Positions 1 through 7,214 of a DNA stretch of 12,453 nt are shown one piece after another. The DNA comes from DAOVDI01 sp965373045 (GTDB lineage: Bacteria; Acidobacteriota; Aminicenantia; Aminicenantales; Aminicenantaceae), in contig CBDVEQ010000065.1 in the NCBI GenBank assembly GCA_965373045.1, positions 1 through 12,453 of the forward strand, written 5' to 3'. Under the pieces are notes generated by a model that did not search any database, was not told the DNA's origin, and saw nothing but the letters and a program-made list of their open reading frames with translations. The translations under genes and the position numbers were made by a program. The stretch's first letter is position 1. Each line of letters begins with the position of its first letter.

Positions 1-454
1 CCTCATATGTTTTTCCCTGGATATCCCTGAGGATGACTGCCATCCGGATGTCGCCGGAAAGGTGATTAAGACCTTCCCAGACAAGCTTTTTGGTTTCCTT
101 CCTGAGAGTGTCTTCTTCAGGATTCATATGGCTGTCTTCTGCTAAAAGATGCTCGTTAAAGTTGTCTCTCGACTTCTTTTCCCATTTTGTCCTCCGGTAT
201 TGATCGATAAGATGATTTCGAGCGAGAGTCAGGAGCCATGCTGTGAAATTCTTATTAAAGTCGTACTTGGGCAGTGTGTTGTAGAGTTTGAAAAAGATCT
301 CCTGAGTCATGTCTTCCGCTTCTTCATATCCGCCTGCAAACTGATAAGCCAGGTTGAAGACTTTTTTGGAGTAGGTGTCAACGAGCATTTTCCAGGCTCC
401 AGTGTTTCCTTCTAGACATTTTTTGATCATTCCTTGTACTTGCACTTCATACAC
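1..454 (-). CDS. ECF-type RNA polymerase sigma factor, N-terminal part, cut by the left window edge
   Basis: Reading leftward from 454, about 151 codons are visible without a stop. The translation has sigma region 2: GNTGAWKMLVDTYSKKVFNL, then AEDMTQEIFFKLY, then FTAWLLTLARNHLIDQYRR (core-binding and -10 recognition helices). A charged linker follows, then the start of sigma region 4 (LNHLSGDIRMAVILRDIQGK). The region 4 helix-turn-helix and the C-terminus lie outside the window. This family directs core RNA polymerase to a dedicated promoter set, often under an anti-sigma factor. The start is uncertain. ATG at 430 would cut the usual N-terminal helix. GTG at 454 or 445 gives residues aligning better with the other ECF factor in this window, and an in-frame stop lies at 485-487. 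No clear Shine-Dalgarno site marks any of these; an AAGGA abuts ATG 430. It is divergent from the HMG-CoA synthase operon. No anti-sigma gene can be seen because the downstream side is missing. Confidence 0.9.
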   Translation of the reverse strand, partial: MYEVQVQGMIKKCLEGNTGAWKMLVDTYSKKVFNLAYQFAGGYEEAEDMTQEIFFKLYNTLPKYDFNKNFTAWLLTLARNHLIDQYRRTKWEKKSRDNFNEHLLAEDSHMNPEEDTLRKETKKLVWEGLNHLSGDIRMAVILRDIQGKTYE

Positions 455-496
455 CAATGTAGACGGAATCAGGCCCAAAAAAGTTCAATTTTGTTC

Positions 497-525
497 ATTT
501 TATTTGCATGGGATCATACTGTCAA
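497..525 (-). promoter_or_regulatory. Sigma70-type promoter driving the leftward ECF sigma gene
   Basis: On the minus strand TTGACA (520-525) is followed by a 17-nt spacer and TAAAAT (497-502). This is a perfect -35 box, a 5/6 match to the -10 consensus, and ideal spacing. Transcription would begin near 490, giving a 35-60 nt leader before the candidate sigma starts at 454-430. The divergent region 455-652 has no gene. On the plus strand it offers only a TTGACC at 591 without a convincing -10, so the promoter of the rightward operon was not identified. Confidence 0.6.
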
Positions 526-652
526 CGTCTGTGGGTTATATTAGCGTTTCATCTTGACTTGAAAATCAATATATGACAGGATAAATTTTTTTGACCTTGG
601 TATTCATTTATGCAGATTGTCGTTTGTTTTTATTCTTTTAATGGAGGCTAAT

Positions 653-1699
653 ATGGAAGGTATTGTGGGGTATGGTGCGTATATTCCCAGAAACCGCATC
701 AAAGTTGAAGAGATAGCAAAAGTTTGGGGAGCGGACGCACCAAGCTATAAGCGCGGATTGATGCTTGAGGAAAAATCCGTTCCATCTCCTGACCAAGATA
801 CAGTCACTATGGCGGTTGAAGCATCTAAGCATGCTTTAAGGAGAGCCATGATCGATCCAAAGGAGATTGGAGCAGTATATATAGGATCTGAATCCCATCC
901 CTATGCCGTTAAACCAAGTGGAACGATCCTGGCCGAAGCATTGGGTGCAACACCTGAGTGCCACACAGCGGATTTTGAATTTGCCTGCAAGGCAGGGACT
1001 GAGGGGATGTTTGTAGCATTAAGCCTGGTGGAGGCAGGACAGATAAAATACGGTCTCGGCGTGGGAGCAGATACATCACAGGGAGCGCCGGGAGATGCGC
1101 TAGAATACTCGGCAGCCGCAGGAGCAGCCGCCTTTATATTTGGCCGGGAAAACATTATTGCCAAAAGTTTAGCAACATATGCTTATATGACCGATACTCC
1201 TGATTTTTGGCGCAGGGAGTATCAATACTATCCGCAGCACGGCGGGAGATTTACAGGAGAACCGTCCTATTTCAGCCATGTTATGGGTGCAGCAAAGGGC
1301 ATTATGGAAAAGGCCGGTATGAAGCCCTCGGATTTTGACTATGTGATATTCCATCAACCGAACGGCAAGTTCCCTTTCAGAGTAGGAAAGATGCTCGGAT
1401 TTGAAAAGGAGCAGATCGAACCGGGCTGGCTTGTCAACAAACTGGGAAATACTTATTCCGCTTCCTCGCCCCTGGGATTAACGGCTACTCTCGATATCTC
1501 CAAACCAGGGGATATGATCCTCATTGTATCCTATGGATCAGGGGCTGGCAGTGATGGGTTTATTTTTGAAGTCACTGATCAGATAAATGAAGTAAGGGAT
1601 CTGGCTCCGAAAACGCGGGAGATTCTGGACGAGAATAAAAAGTATCTGGAATACGGGGAATATGCGAAGTACCGGCATAAGATACTAAAGGCGGAATAG
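653..1699 (+). CDS. Archaeal-type hydroxymethylglutaryl-CoA synthase
   Basis: 348-residue thiolase-fold enzyme expected to condense acetyl-CoA with acetoacetyl-CoA to HMG-CoA in the cytoplasm. The catalytic triad of the family is visible: Glu80 in GSESHPYAVKPSG, Cys112 in FEFACKAGTEG (acetyl-enzyme nucleophile) and His234 in FHQPNGKFPF. Glycine-rich C-terminal core motifs (NKLGNTYSASSPLGL, SYGSGAGSDGF) are intact. Length matches archaeal-type synthases and is shorter than the usual bacterial or eukaryotic MvaS. The start is ATG 653 because GGAGG at 643-647 sits 5 nt upstream; in-frame TTG 617 and ATG 641 would add a non-conserved tail. It is the first gene of a seven-gene operon, and the thiolase follows after 9 nt. 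The order synthase-thiolase-DUF35 is that of the archaeal acetoacetyl-CoA-channelling complex. Alternative roles are mevalonate supply, with an HMG-CoA reductase elsewhere, or another branch-forming condensation. The downstream genes favour C5/C6 branched acyl-CoA metabolism. Confidence 0.93.
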   Translation: MEGIVGYGAYIPRNRIKVEEIAKVWGADAPSYKRGLMLEEKSVPSPDQDTVTMAVEASKHALRRAMIDPKEIGAVYIGSESHPYAVKPSGTILAEALGATPECHTADFEFACKAGTEGMFVALSLVEAGQIKYGLGVGADTSQGAPGDALEYSAAAGAAAFIFGRENIIAKSLATYAYMTDTPDFWRREYQYYPQHGGRFTGEPSYFSHVMGAAKGIMEKAGMKPSDFDYVIFHQPNGKFPFRVGKMLGFEKEQIEPGWLVNKLGNTYSASSPLGLTATLDISKPGDMILIVSYGSGAGSDGFIFEVTDQINEVRDLAPKTREILDENKKYLEYGEYAKYRHKILKAE

Positions 1700-1708
1700 G
1701 AGAGTAAC

Positions 1709-2863
1709 ATGAGAGAAGTAGCTGTAATAGGAATTGGAATGAAAAAATGGGGGGAACTCTGGGACAAGTCTCTCCGAACGATATTCACGGAGGCCGGACT
1801 TGCCGCACTGGATGATTCCGGAGTGGATAAGATCGATTCCATGTATGTGGGAAACATGTCATCCGGCGTGTTTGTAGGACAGGAACACATCGCTGCGATC
1901 ACAGCAGAGTATCTCGGGCAATCCAATGTTCCATCAACCAGGGTGGAATCCGCCTGTGCGTCCGGGGGGCTTGCTGTAAGACTGGGTTACATGGAAGTGG
2001 CTTCAGGCATGAGCGATATCGTTCTTGTCGGTGGTGTTGAAAAAATGACGGATTCTACAGGCCCGGAGGCCACATTCGCCCTGGGGACAGCCGCTGACCA
2101 GGAATATGAGTGCTATCATGGAATCACATTTCCCGGACTCTATGCCCTGATGGCCAGAGCCCACATGGAAAAATACGGGACTACAAGGGAGCAGCTGGCC
2201 ATGGTGTCTGTGAAGAATCACAAGAACGGCGCCAAAAACCCTCTGGCCCAATATCCCTTTGAGATAACTGTGGATGCGGTCTTGAACTCTGTTATGATCG
2301 CTGAGCCGCTCCGGATCCTGGACTGTTCTCCAATTACAGACGGGGCAGCGGCGGCTGTCTTGTGTCCGGTCGAAATGGCCAAAGAGATGAATAAGCCTGT
2401 GATCAAGATAATCGGATCAGGGCATGCGACCGACACGATCCAGTTGGCTGACCGGAAGGATGTTACATGGATCGAATCCACTTATCTTGCGGCTCAACAA
2501 GCCTATAAGATGGCAGGAAAAACCCCTAAAGATATCGATTTTTTTGAAGTACATGACTGTTTTTCCATTGCAGAGATCTGTGTGATGGAGGCCCTGGGAA
2601 TAGTTGAAAAAGGAAAGGGCGGACAGGCTGTAGAAGATGGCCTGACCGTGATTGATGGGAAGTTCCCTGTCAATCCCAGCGGCGGATTGAAGTCCAAAGG
2701 TCATCCTGTTGGAGCAACCGGAGTTGCGCAGGTTGTTGAGGTCGTCAAGCAGTTGCGTGGGGAATCTGGCGAAAGACAGGTTAAGGATTCACATATCGCA
2801 ATGACCCAGAACATGGGCGGAAGCGGCGCCAGCACAGTCACTCACATTTTCGAAAGGGAATAA
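1709..2863 (+). CDS. Acetoacetyl-CoA thiolase, SCP2/archaeal type
   Basis: 384-residue thiolase. The nucleophilic Cys83 lies in VESACASGG. The downstream motifs are EVHDCFSIAE (His282, Cys284) and NPSGGLKSKGHPVGATG (His332). The C-terminal CxG motif of classical thiolases is replaced by NMGGSG. This, with HDCF, places it in the SCP2-like/archaeal group rather than the FadA/AtoB group. The expected reaction is reversible condensation of two acetyl-CoA to acetoacetyl-CoA, unfavourable alone. In archaea this protein type is held with HMG-CoA synthase by a DUF35 protein so that acetoacetyl-CoA is passed on directly; both partners flank this gene. An AGGAGAG Shine-Dalgarno site precedes ATG 1709, 9 nt after the synthase stop. 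Family members are often loosely annotated as propanoyl-CoA C-acyltransferase or lipid-transfer protein; context supports acetoacetyl-CoA thiolase. Confidence 0.9.
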   Translation: MREVAVIGIGMKKWGELWDKSLRTIFTEAGLAALDDSGVDKIDSMYVGNMSSGVFVGQEHIAAITAEYLGQSNVPSTRVESACASGGLAVRLGYMEVASGMSDIVLVGGVEKMTDSTGPEATFALGTAADQEYECYHGITFPGLYALMARAHMEKYGTTREQLAMVSVKNHKNGAKNPLAQYPFEITVDAVLNSVMIAEPLRILDCSPITDGAAAAVLCPVEMAKEMNKPVIKIIGSGHATDTIQLADRKDVTWIESTYLAAQQAYKMAGKTPKDIDFFEVHDCFSIAEICVMEALGIVEKGKGGQAVEDGLTVIDGKFPVNPSGGLKSKGHPVGATGVAQVVEVVKQLRGESGERQVKDSHIAMTQNMGGSGASTVTHIFERE

Positions 2864-2873
2864 GGAGGAAACA

Positions 2874-3266
2874 ATGCCGACACCATCAAGATATTGGAGA
2901 GAGATCCCTCAACGGTACAGGTTTGAAGCGGTCAAGTGTACGCAGTGCGGAAAAAAGCTGTTTCCGCCGCGGCAGATCTGTCCTGAATGCAAGAGCAGGG
3001 AGTTTGAAAAAACAAGGATAGCAGAAACAGGGAAGATCCTCACATATACGGTCATCCACACGCCTCCGCAGCCTTTTGTAGACCAGGCTCCATATGCTGT
3101 GGGAATAGCGGAGCTGGATGACGGAGTCAAATTGACCAGCCAGATCGTTGACTGTGATTTTGATAAGATCAAAACAGGGATGCGCGTAAGGCTTGAATTC
3201 AGAAAAATATCATGTGATGGACATTCTGGAGTGATCTATTACGGTTATAAATTTGTGCCTGAATAG
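2874..3266 (+). CDS. DUF35 zinc-ribbon/OB-fold protein, scaffold of the thiolase/HMG-CoA synthase complex
   Basis: 130-residue non-enzymatic protein of the DUF35 family. It has an N-terminal helix (YWREIPQRYRFEAVK), then a rubredoxin-like zinc ribbon with Cys22-x2-Cys25 and Cys36-x2-Cys39 (CTQCGKKLFPPRQICPEC). A C-terminal OB-fold follows (GKILTYTVIHTPPQPF, APYAVGIAELDDGVKLTSQI, MRVRLEFRK). In the archaeal complex the homologue bridges thiolase and HMG-CoA synthase and forms a shared CoA-binding cavity. That role is inferred here from family and gene order. AAGGAGG lies 6 nt upstream of the start, and the gene begins 10 nt after the thiolase. The four cysteines are intact, so zinc binding should be retained. 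Confidence 0.9.
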   Translation: MPTPSRYWREIPQRYRFEAVKCTQCGKKLFPPRQICPECKSREFEKTRIAETGKILTYTVIHTPPQPFVDQAPYAVGIAELDDGVKLTSQIVDCDFDKIKTGMRVRLEFRKISCDGHSGVIYYGYKFVPE

Positions 3267-3302
3267 AACAATAAATAATCACGGTTATAATTAGAGGTCA
3301 TT

Positions 3303-4910
3303 ATGTTTAGATTGGAAAGCAAGGTTGATACCAACAGTCAGTCTTTCAAAGACAATGTCGAATTCATGAAGAAGGCTGTACAGCAGTATAAGGACCGGCT
3401 GAATACCATACATGAAGGTGGCCCTCCTAAATACAGAGAGCTTCAGAAATCCAGGGGCAAGCTGCTGGCAAGAGAACGGCTGGACAAACTGTTTGACCGC
3501 AATACGCCGTTTCTCGAATTAAACGCTCTGGCTGCCTATGAGATGTATGACAATGCCGCGCCCGGCGCAGGCCTGGTGACAGGGATCGGAATAGTGCATG
3601 GGCGGGAAGTGCTGGTCATAGCCAATGATGCCACGGTCAAGGGAGGCACTTATTTTCCCCTGACCATTAAAAAGCATCTGCGTGCTCAGGAAGTGGCCAT
3701 GGAAAATCGGCTTCCATGCATCTATCTGGTTGATTCCGGAGGGATATTTCTTCCTCATCAGGCCGGGACTTTCCCTGATAAAGGACATTTTGGCCGCATT
3801 TTTTACAACCAGGCAAGGCTTTCGGCCATGGGGATCCCTCAGATCTCGGTAGTCCTGGGGTCGTGTACGGCCGGAGGTGCTTATGTGCCGGCCATGAGCG
3901 ATGAAACGGTCATTGTGCGGAAGCAGGGGACGATCTTTATAGGAGGACCTCCTCTGGTCAAAGCTGCTACTGGTGAAGAGGTTAGTGATGAAGATCTGGG
4001 AGGAGCGGATGTGCACTGCCGTATATCCGGAGTCTCGGATTATTATGCCCAGAATGACGGCCATGCGCTGAGTATTGCACGGAATATCGTAGAGACACTG
4101 GACCCTCCGCAAAAGTTCAGGCTGAATGTTCAGCAGCCGGAAGACCCACATTATGATCCTGAAGAGCTTTATGGCATTATCCCCCAGGATCTGAAAAAAC
4201 CATTTGATAGCAGAGAAATTATTGCCAGACTGGTTGACGGGAGCCGTTTTCAGGAATTCAAGGAGTTGTACGGACAAACCCTGATCTGTGGATTTGCCAG
4301 GATCTTGGGATTCCCTGTCGGAATTCTTGCCAACAACGGGGTTCTTTTTTCCGAGAGCTCGGTGAAAGGCGCCCATTTTGTAACGCTCTGTTCCATGCGG
4401 AAAATCCCCATTGTTTTCCTGCAGAACATCACCGGATTTATCGTTGGAAAGCAGTATGAGCATAGGGGAATTGCAAAGGATGGTGCCAAGCTCGTGCATG
4501 CCGTGGCTAACGCCCTTGTGCCAAAATTCACGATTATAGTCGGCGGATCCTATGGGGCGGGGAATTATGCCATGTGCGGAAGGGCTTATGATCCCAGGCT
4601 GCTGTGGATGTGGCCGACTTCCCGGATCAGTGTTATGGGAGGTGAACAGGCGGCCAATGTGCTTGTTTCTGTCAAGATCAATCGTCTTAAGCAGCAGGGG
4701 AAAAAGCTGACGCAAGATGAAAAGCAAAAGATGATAGAACCCATAATGGAGAAATATACTCAGGAAGCAAGTCCCTATTACAGTACAGCAAGGCTTTGGG
4801 ATGACGGCATACTGGATCCCCTGGAAACGCGTGGGGCCCTGGCCCTGGGGATTGCCATGAGTCTAAATGCGCCGATACCTGACTATCAGGTCGGGATTTT
4901 CAGGATGTAA
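3303..4910 (+). CDS. Methylcrotonyl-CoA carboxylase carboxyltransferase (beta) subunit
   Basis: 535-residue biotin-dependent carboxyltransferase with two crotonase-fold halves. It should move carboxylate between carboxybiotin and 3-methylcrotonyl-CoA/3-methylglutaconyl-CoA. Several motifs mark the MCC branch rather than the propionyl-CoA branch: SGGIFLPHQAGTFPDKGHFG (about residues 146-165), LGSCTAGGAYVPAMSDE in the N-half, LGGADVHCRISGVSDYYA, and in the C-half GGSYGAGNYAMCGRAYDPR with WPTSRISVMGGEQAA. The paired glycine-rich loops supply the oxyanion-hole backbone amides in this family. The length equals typical MccB/LiuB. AGAGG precedes ATG 3303. The 36-nt gap to the DUF35 gene is the longest within the operon. 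The matching hydratase, biotin carboxylase and carrier follow directly. A geranyl-CoA carboxylase cannot be strictly excluded but nothing else here points to it. Confidence 0.9.
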   Translation: MFRLESKVDTNSQSFKDNVEFMKKAVQQYKDRLNTIHEGGPPKYRELQKSRGKLLARERLDKLFDRNTPFLELNALAAYEMYDNAAPGAGLVTGIGIVHGREVLVIANDATVKGGTYFPLTIKKHLRAQEVAMENRLPCIYLVDSGGIFLPHQAGTFPDKGHFGRIFYNQARLSAMGIPQISVVLGSCTAGGAYVPAMSDETVIVRKQGTIFIGGPPLVKAATGEEVSDEDLGGADVHCRISGVSDYYAQNDGHALSIARNIVETLDPPQKFRLNVQQPEDPHYDPEELYGIIPQDLKKPFDSREIIARLVDGSRFQEFKELYGQTLICGFARILGFPVGILANNGVLFSESSVKGAHFVTLCSMRKIPIVFLQNITGFIVGKQYEHRGIAKDGAKLVHAVANALVPKFTIIVGGSYGAGNYAMCGRAYDPRLLWMWPTSRISVMGGEQAANVLVSVKINRLKQQGKKLTQDEKQKMIEPIMEKYTQEASPYYSTARLWDDGILDPLETRGALALGIAMSLNAPIPDYQVGIFRM

Positions 4911-4914
4911 TGGA

Positions 4915-5703
4915 ATGACAACCGGATATAAGACCATTTTACTAAAAAAGGAAAACAAGGCGATGTGGATTACACTGAACAGACCCGAAGTCCACAATGC
5001 GTTTAATACTTTGATGATGAATGAGCTCAACGCTGTTTTTGATCTGGCCAAGGATGATCCAGACGTCAGGGTCGTAGTATTAACAGGCCAGGGGAAATCT
5101 TTCTGTGCAGGAGCTGACCTGAACTGGATGAAGAAGATCATAAAATATTCTTTTGAACAGAATCTTGAAGAATCCATGAATATCGCTGAATTGATGCATA
5201 AAATTTATGCCTTCCCCAAGCCGACCATAGCAATGGTGAACGGAGCAGCTATCGGAGGAGGCACTGGATTTGTATCTGCCTCTGATATAGCAATTGCTTC
5301 AGATAACGCCAAATTCGGACTGAGCGAAGTAAAGATAGGGCTTGTACCGGCGGCGATCTCTCCATATGTGGTCCGGAAAATCGGAGAGAGTAAAGCCCGC
5401 GAATATTTTTTTACAGGAAAGAGGATTTCGGCCAAAATAGCAAAGGATATCGGTCTCGTCAATGATACGGTTCCTTTTACTGAGCTTAGGGACAGGATAG
5501 ATGCTTTGATCGAACAGCTTGTAACATCCGGACCGGAAGCGATTGCATGCTGCAAAGAGCTGCTTATCAAGGTGCCTCGCATGAATGCATCAGAAGTCAA
5601 GGAGTTTACAGCCAGGATGATCGCTAATCTGCGTGTCAGTGAAGAGGGACAGGAAGGGATGGCCGCTTTTCTGGAGAAACGCAAGCCAAAATGGATGGAG
5701 TGA
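4915..5703 (+). CDS. 3-methylglutaconyl-CoA hydratase (LiuC-like enoyl-CoA hydratase)
   Basis: 262-residue crotonase-fold enzyme expected to interconvert 3-methylglutaconyl-CoA and HMG-CoA. Motifs typical of the LiuC group are FCAGADLNWMKK (residues 63-74), PKPTIAMVNGAAIGGG (101-116), FGLSEVKIGLVPAAISPYVV (134-153) and the C-terminal FLEKRKPKW. Glu138 in LSEVKIGL sits where crotonase has its second catalytic glutamate. The position of the first crotonase glutamate appears to be Gly118 (GGGTGFVSASD). ATG 4915 was chosen because the protein then starts as the family does; an upstream in-frame ATG at 4867 would lie inside the carboxyltransferase gene. The stop-to-start gap from the carboxyltransferase is 4 nt, implying coupled translation. 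The flanking MCC subunits and the HMG-CoA synthase make this substrate assignment much more likely than a generic enoyl-CoA hydratase. Confidence 0.88.
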   Translation: MTTGYKTILLKKENKAMWITLNRPEVHNAFNTLMMNELNAVFDLAKDDPDVRVVVLTGQGKSFCAGADLNWMKKIIKYSFEQNLEESMNIAELMHKIYAFPKPTIAMVNGAAIGGGTGFVSASDIAIASDNAKFGLSEVKIGLVPAAISPYVVRKIGESKAREYFFTGKRISAKIAKDIGLVNDTVPFTELRDRIDALIEQLVTSGPEAIACCKELLIKVPRMNASEVKEFTARMIANLRVSEEGQEGMAAFLEKRKPKWME

Positions 5704-5704
5704 C

Positions 5705-7210
5705 ATGTTCAGGAAAATATTGATAGCAAACAGGGGAGAGATAGCAGTCCGTATCATAAGAGCGTGCAGAGAGCTGGACATAACAACTGTGGCGGTTTAT
5801 TCGGAAGCAGATCGTGATAGTCTTCATGTCCAGGTGGCAGATGAAGTTGTTTGTATCGGTCCTGCGCCGGCACAGGACAGTTATCTGGCCATGGACCGCA
5901 TAATAGAGACAGCAAAAAAAACCGGGGCTGAAGCCGTGCATCCCGGCTATGGTTTTCTAGCGGAAAATCCGGAATTCGCACGTCTCTGCGAGGACAGCGG
6001 GATCGTATTTATTGGCCCTGCCTCCCGGTCAATGGAATTGGTGGGGGACAAGATCCGGTCCCGGCAGACTATGGAAAAGGCCGGCATTCCCATTATTCCT
6101 GGGATGAAAGGAGTTCATGAGAACATCGCTGACTATGCAAACGAGGCCAAAAAGATCAGATATCCTGTAATGATCAAAGCATCCGCAGGTGGCGGAGGCA
6201 AAGGTATGCGTATCGCTTATAACGCAGATGAGCTGAAGCCAGGATTGGAAGCCTGCAAACGGGAGGCCAAAGGCGCATTCAATAATGATTCTGTTTATCT
6301 GGAAAAGTACATCGAGGAGCCGCGTCATGTAGAAGTGCAGATATTAGCGGATAATTTTGGGAACACAGTTCACCTTTTTGAGAGAGAATGTTCAATACAG
6401 AGACGGCATCAGAAGATCATCGAGGAATCCCCGTCAGTTGCTCTTGACCCTGATCTGCGCTCCTTGATGGGGGAGACAGCCCTGAATGTTGTTAAGGCTG
6501 CCGGGTATAACAATGCTGGAACAGTGGAGTTCCTCCTTGATAAAAACAGGAATTTTTATTTTCTTGAGGTCAACGCACGCCTTCAAGTTGAGCATCCTGT
6601 GACCGAATTGGTGACAGGGATTGACCTGGTTCATCAACAGATCCATGTGGCTGCAGGGGAAAAACTGGCTCTGAAACAGAGTGATCTAAAACAGAAGGGG
6701 CATGCGATCGAATGCCGGATATACGCTGAAGATCCGGACAATCAATTTCTTCCATCATCCGGCCGGGTTCTTTATCTCAAAGAACCCCAAGGGCCAGGAG
6801 TAAGACACGACTGCGGTATTTTTAGTGGATGCGAGGTTCCTATTTATTATGATCCTATCCTGGCTAAACTGATCGTCTGGGCGGGTGACAGGGATATGGC
6901 TATCCGCCGCATGAGGGAAGCCTTGAATGATTATGTGATTCTGGGTATAAAGACCACTCTGGATTTTCTAAAAGATGTTTTTGCCCATCCCAAGTTTAAA
7001 AACGGCAGTACGACAACAGCATTTATATCTCAGTATTTTGACGATTGGAGCGAAAGGTCAGGATCAGAAGAAAACAGGAGGATTGTGGCCATCGCCGCAG
7101 CCTATGACAGTCTCCAAAATGTCTATATCCGGACCGGAAAACATGGAGAGCAGGAATTAGAGACTTCTCCCTGGCTAACTCTGGGGAAATGGCGTATGGG
7201 AAGAGGATGA
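5705..7210 (+). CDS. Biotin carboxylase subunit of an acyl-CoA (methylcrotonyl-CoA) carboxylase
   Basis: 501-residue ATP-grasp enzyme that carboxylates the biotin of the carrier protein using ATP and bicarbonate. It starts with the canonical MFRKILIANRGEIAVRIIRA. The ATP-binding glycine loop is ASAGGGGKGM (159-168), the bicarbonate/biotin region is CSIQRRHQKIIEESPS (229-244), and the catalytic motif is EVNARLQVEHPVTE (288-301), with Arg292 and Glu296 at the E. coli AccC numbers. The C-terminal biotin-carboxylase domain follows (IECRIYAEDP, YYDPILAKLIVWA). ATG 5705 lies 1 nt after the hydratase stop, with GGAG at 5697-5700. In most methylcrotonyl-CoA carboxylases this domain is fused to linker and carrier domains in one alpha chain; here it stops and a separate carrier gene follows. 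About 50 residues after the core (451-501) are poorly conserved. A shared role in acetyl-CoA carboxylase is possible but context favours MCC. Confidence 0.93.
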   Translation: MFRKILIANRGEIAVRIIRACRELDITTVAVYSEADRDSLHVQVADEVVCIGPAPAQDSYLAMDRIIETAKKTGAEAVHPGYGFLAENPEFARLCEDSGIVFIGPASRSMELVGDKIRSRQTMEKAGIPIIPGMKGVHENIADYANEAKKIRYPVMIKASAGGGGKGMRIAYNADELKPGLEACKREAKGAFNNDSVYLEKYIEEPRHVEVQILADNFGNTVHLFERECSIQRRHQKIIEESPSVALDPDLRSLMGETALNVVKAAGYNNAGTVEFLLDKNRNFYFLEVNARLQVEHPVTELVTGIDLVHQQIHVAAGEKLALKQSDLKQKGHAIECRIYAEDPDNQFLPSSGRVLYLKEPQGPGVRHDCGIFSGCEVPIYYDPILAKLIVWAGDRDMAIRRMREALNDYVILGIKTTLDFLKDVFAHPKFKNGSTTTAFISQYFDDWSERSGSEENRRIVAIAAAYDSLQNVYIRTGKHGEQELETSPWLTLGKWRMGRG

Positions 7211-7214
7211 TCTG

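Noticed and set aside
149..557. Plus-strand open frames at 149-415 and 375-557
   Set aside because: They overlap the minus-strand ECF sigma gene or its promoter region and have no recognisable domain or ribosome binding site.
591..620. Possible rightward promoter with TTGACC at 591-596
   Set aside because: With 16-18 nt spacing the -10 candidates (CAGATT, AGATTG, GATTGT) match poorly. TTGACT at 554 likewise lacks a well-spaced -10.
3241..3290. 10-bp direct repeat ACGGTTATAA at 3241-3250 and 3281-3290
   Set aside because: Short, A+T-rich, and one copy is inside the DUF35 coding sequence; probably chance.
3519..4727. Long (402-codon) minus-strand open frame opposite the carboxyltransferase gene
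   Set aside because: It lies wholly within a gene with strong family motifs, its translation shows no recognisable domain, and it is a typical antisense shadow.
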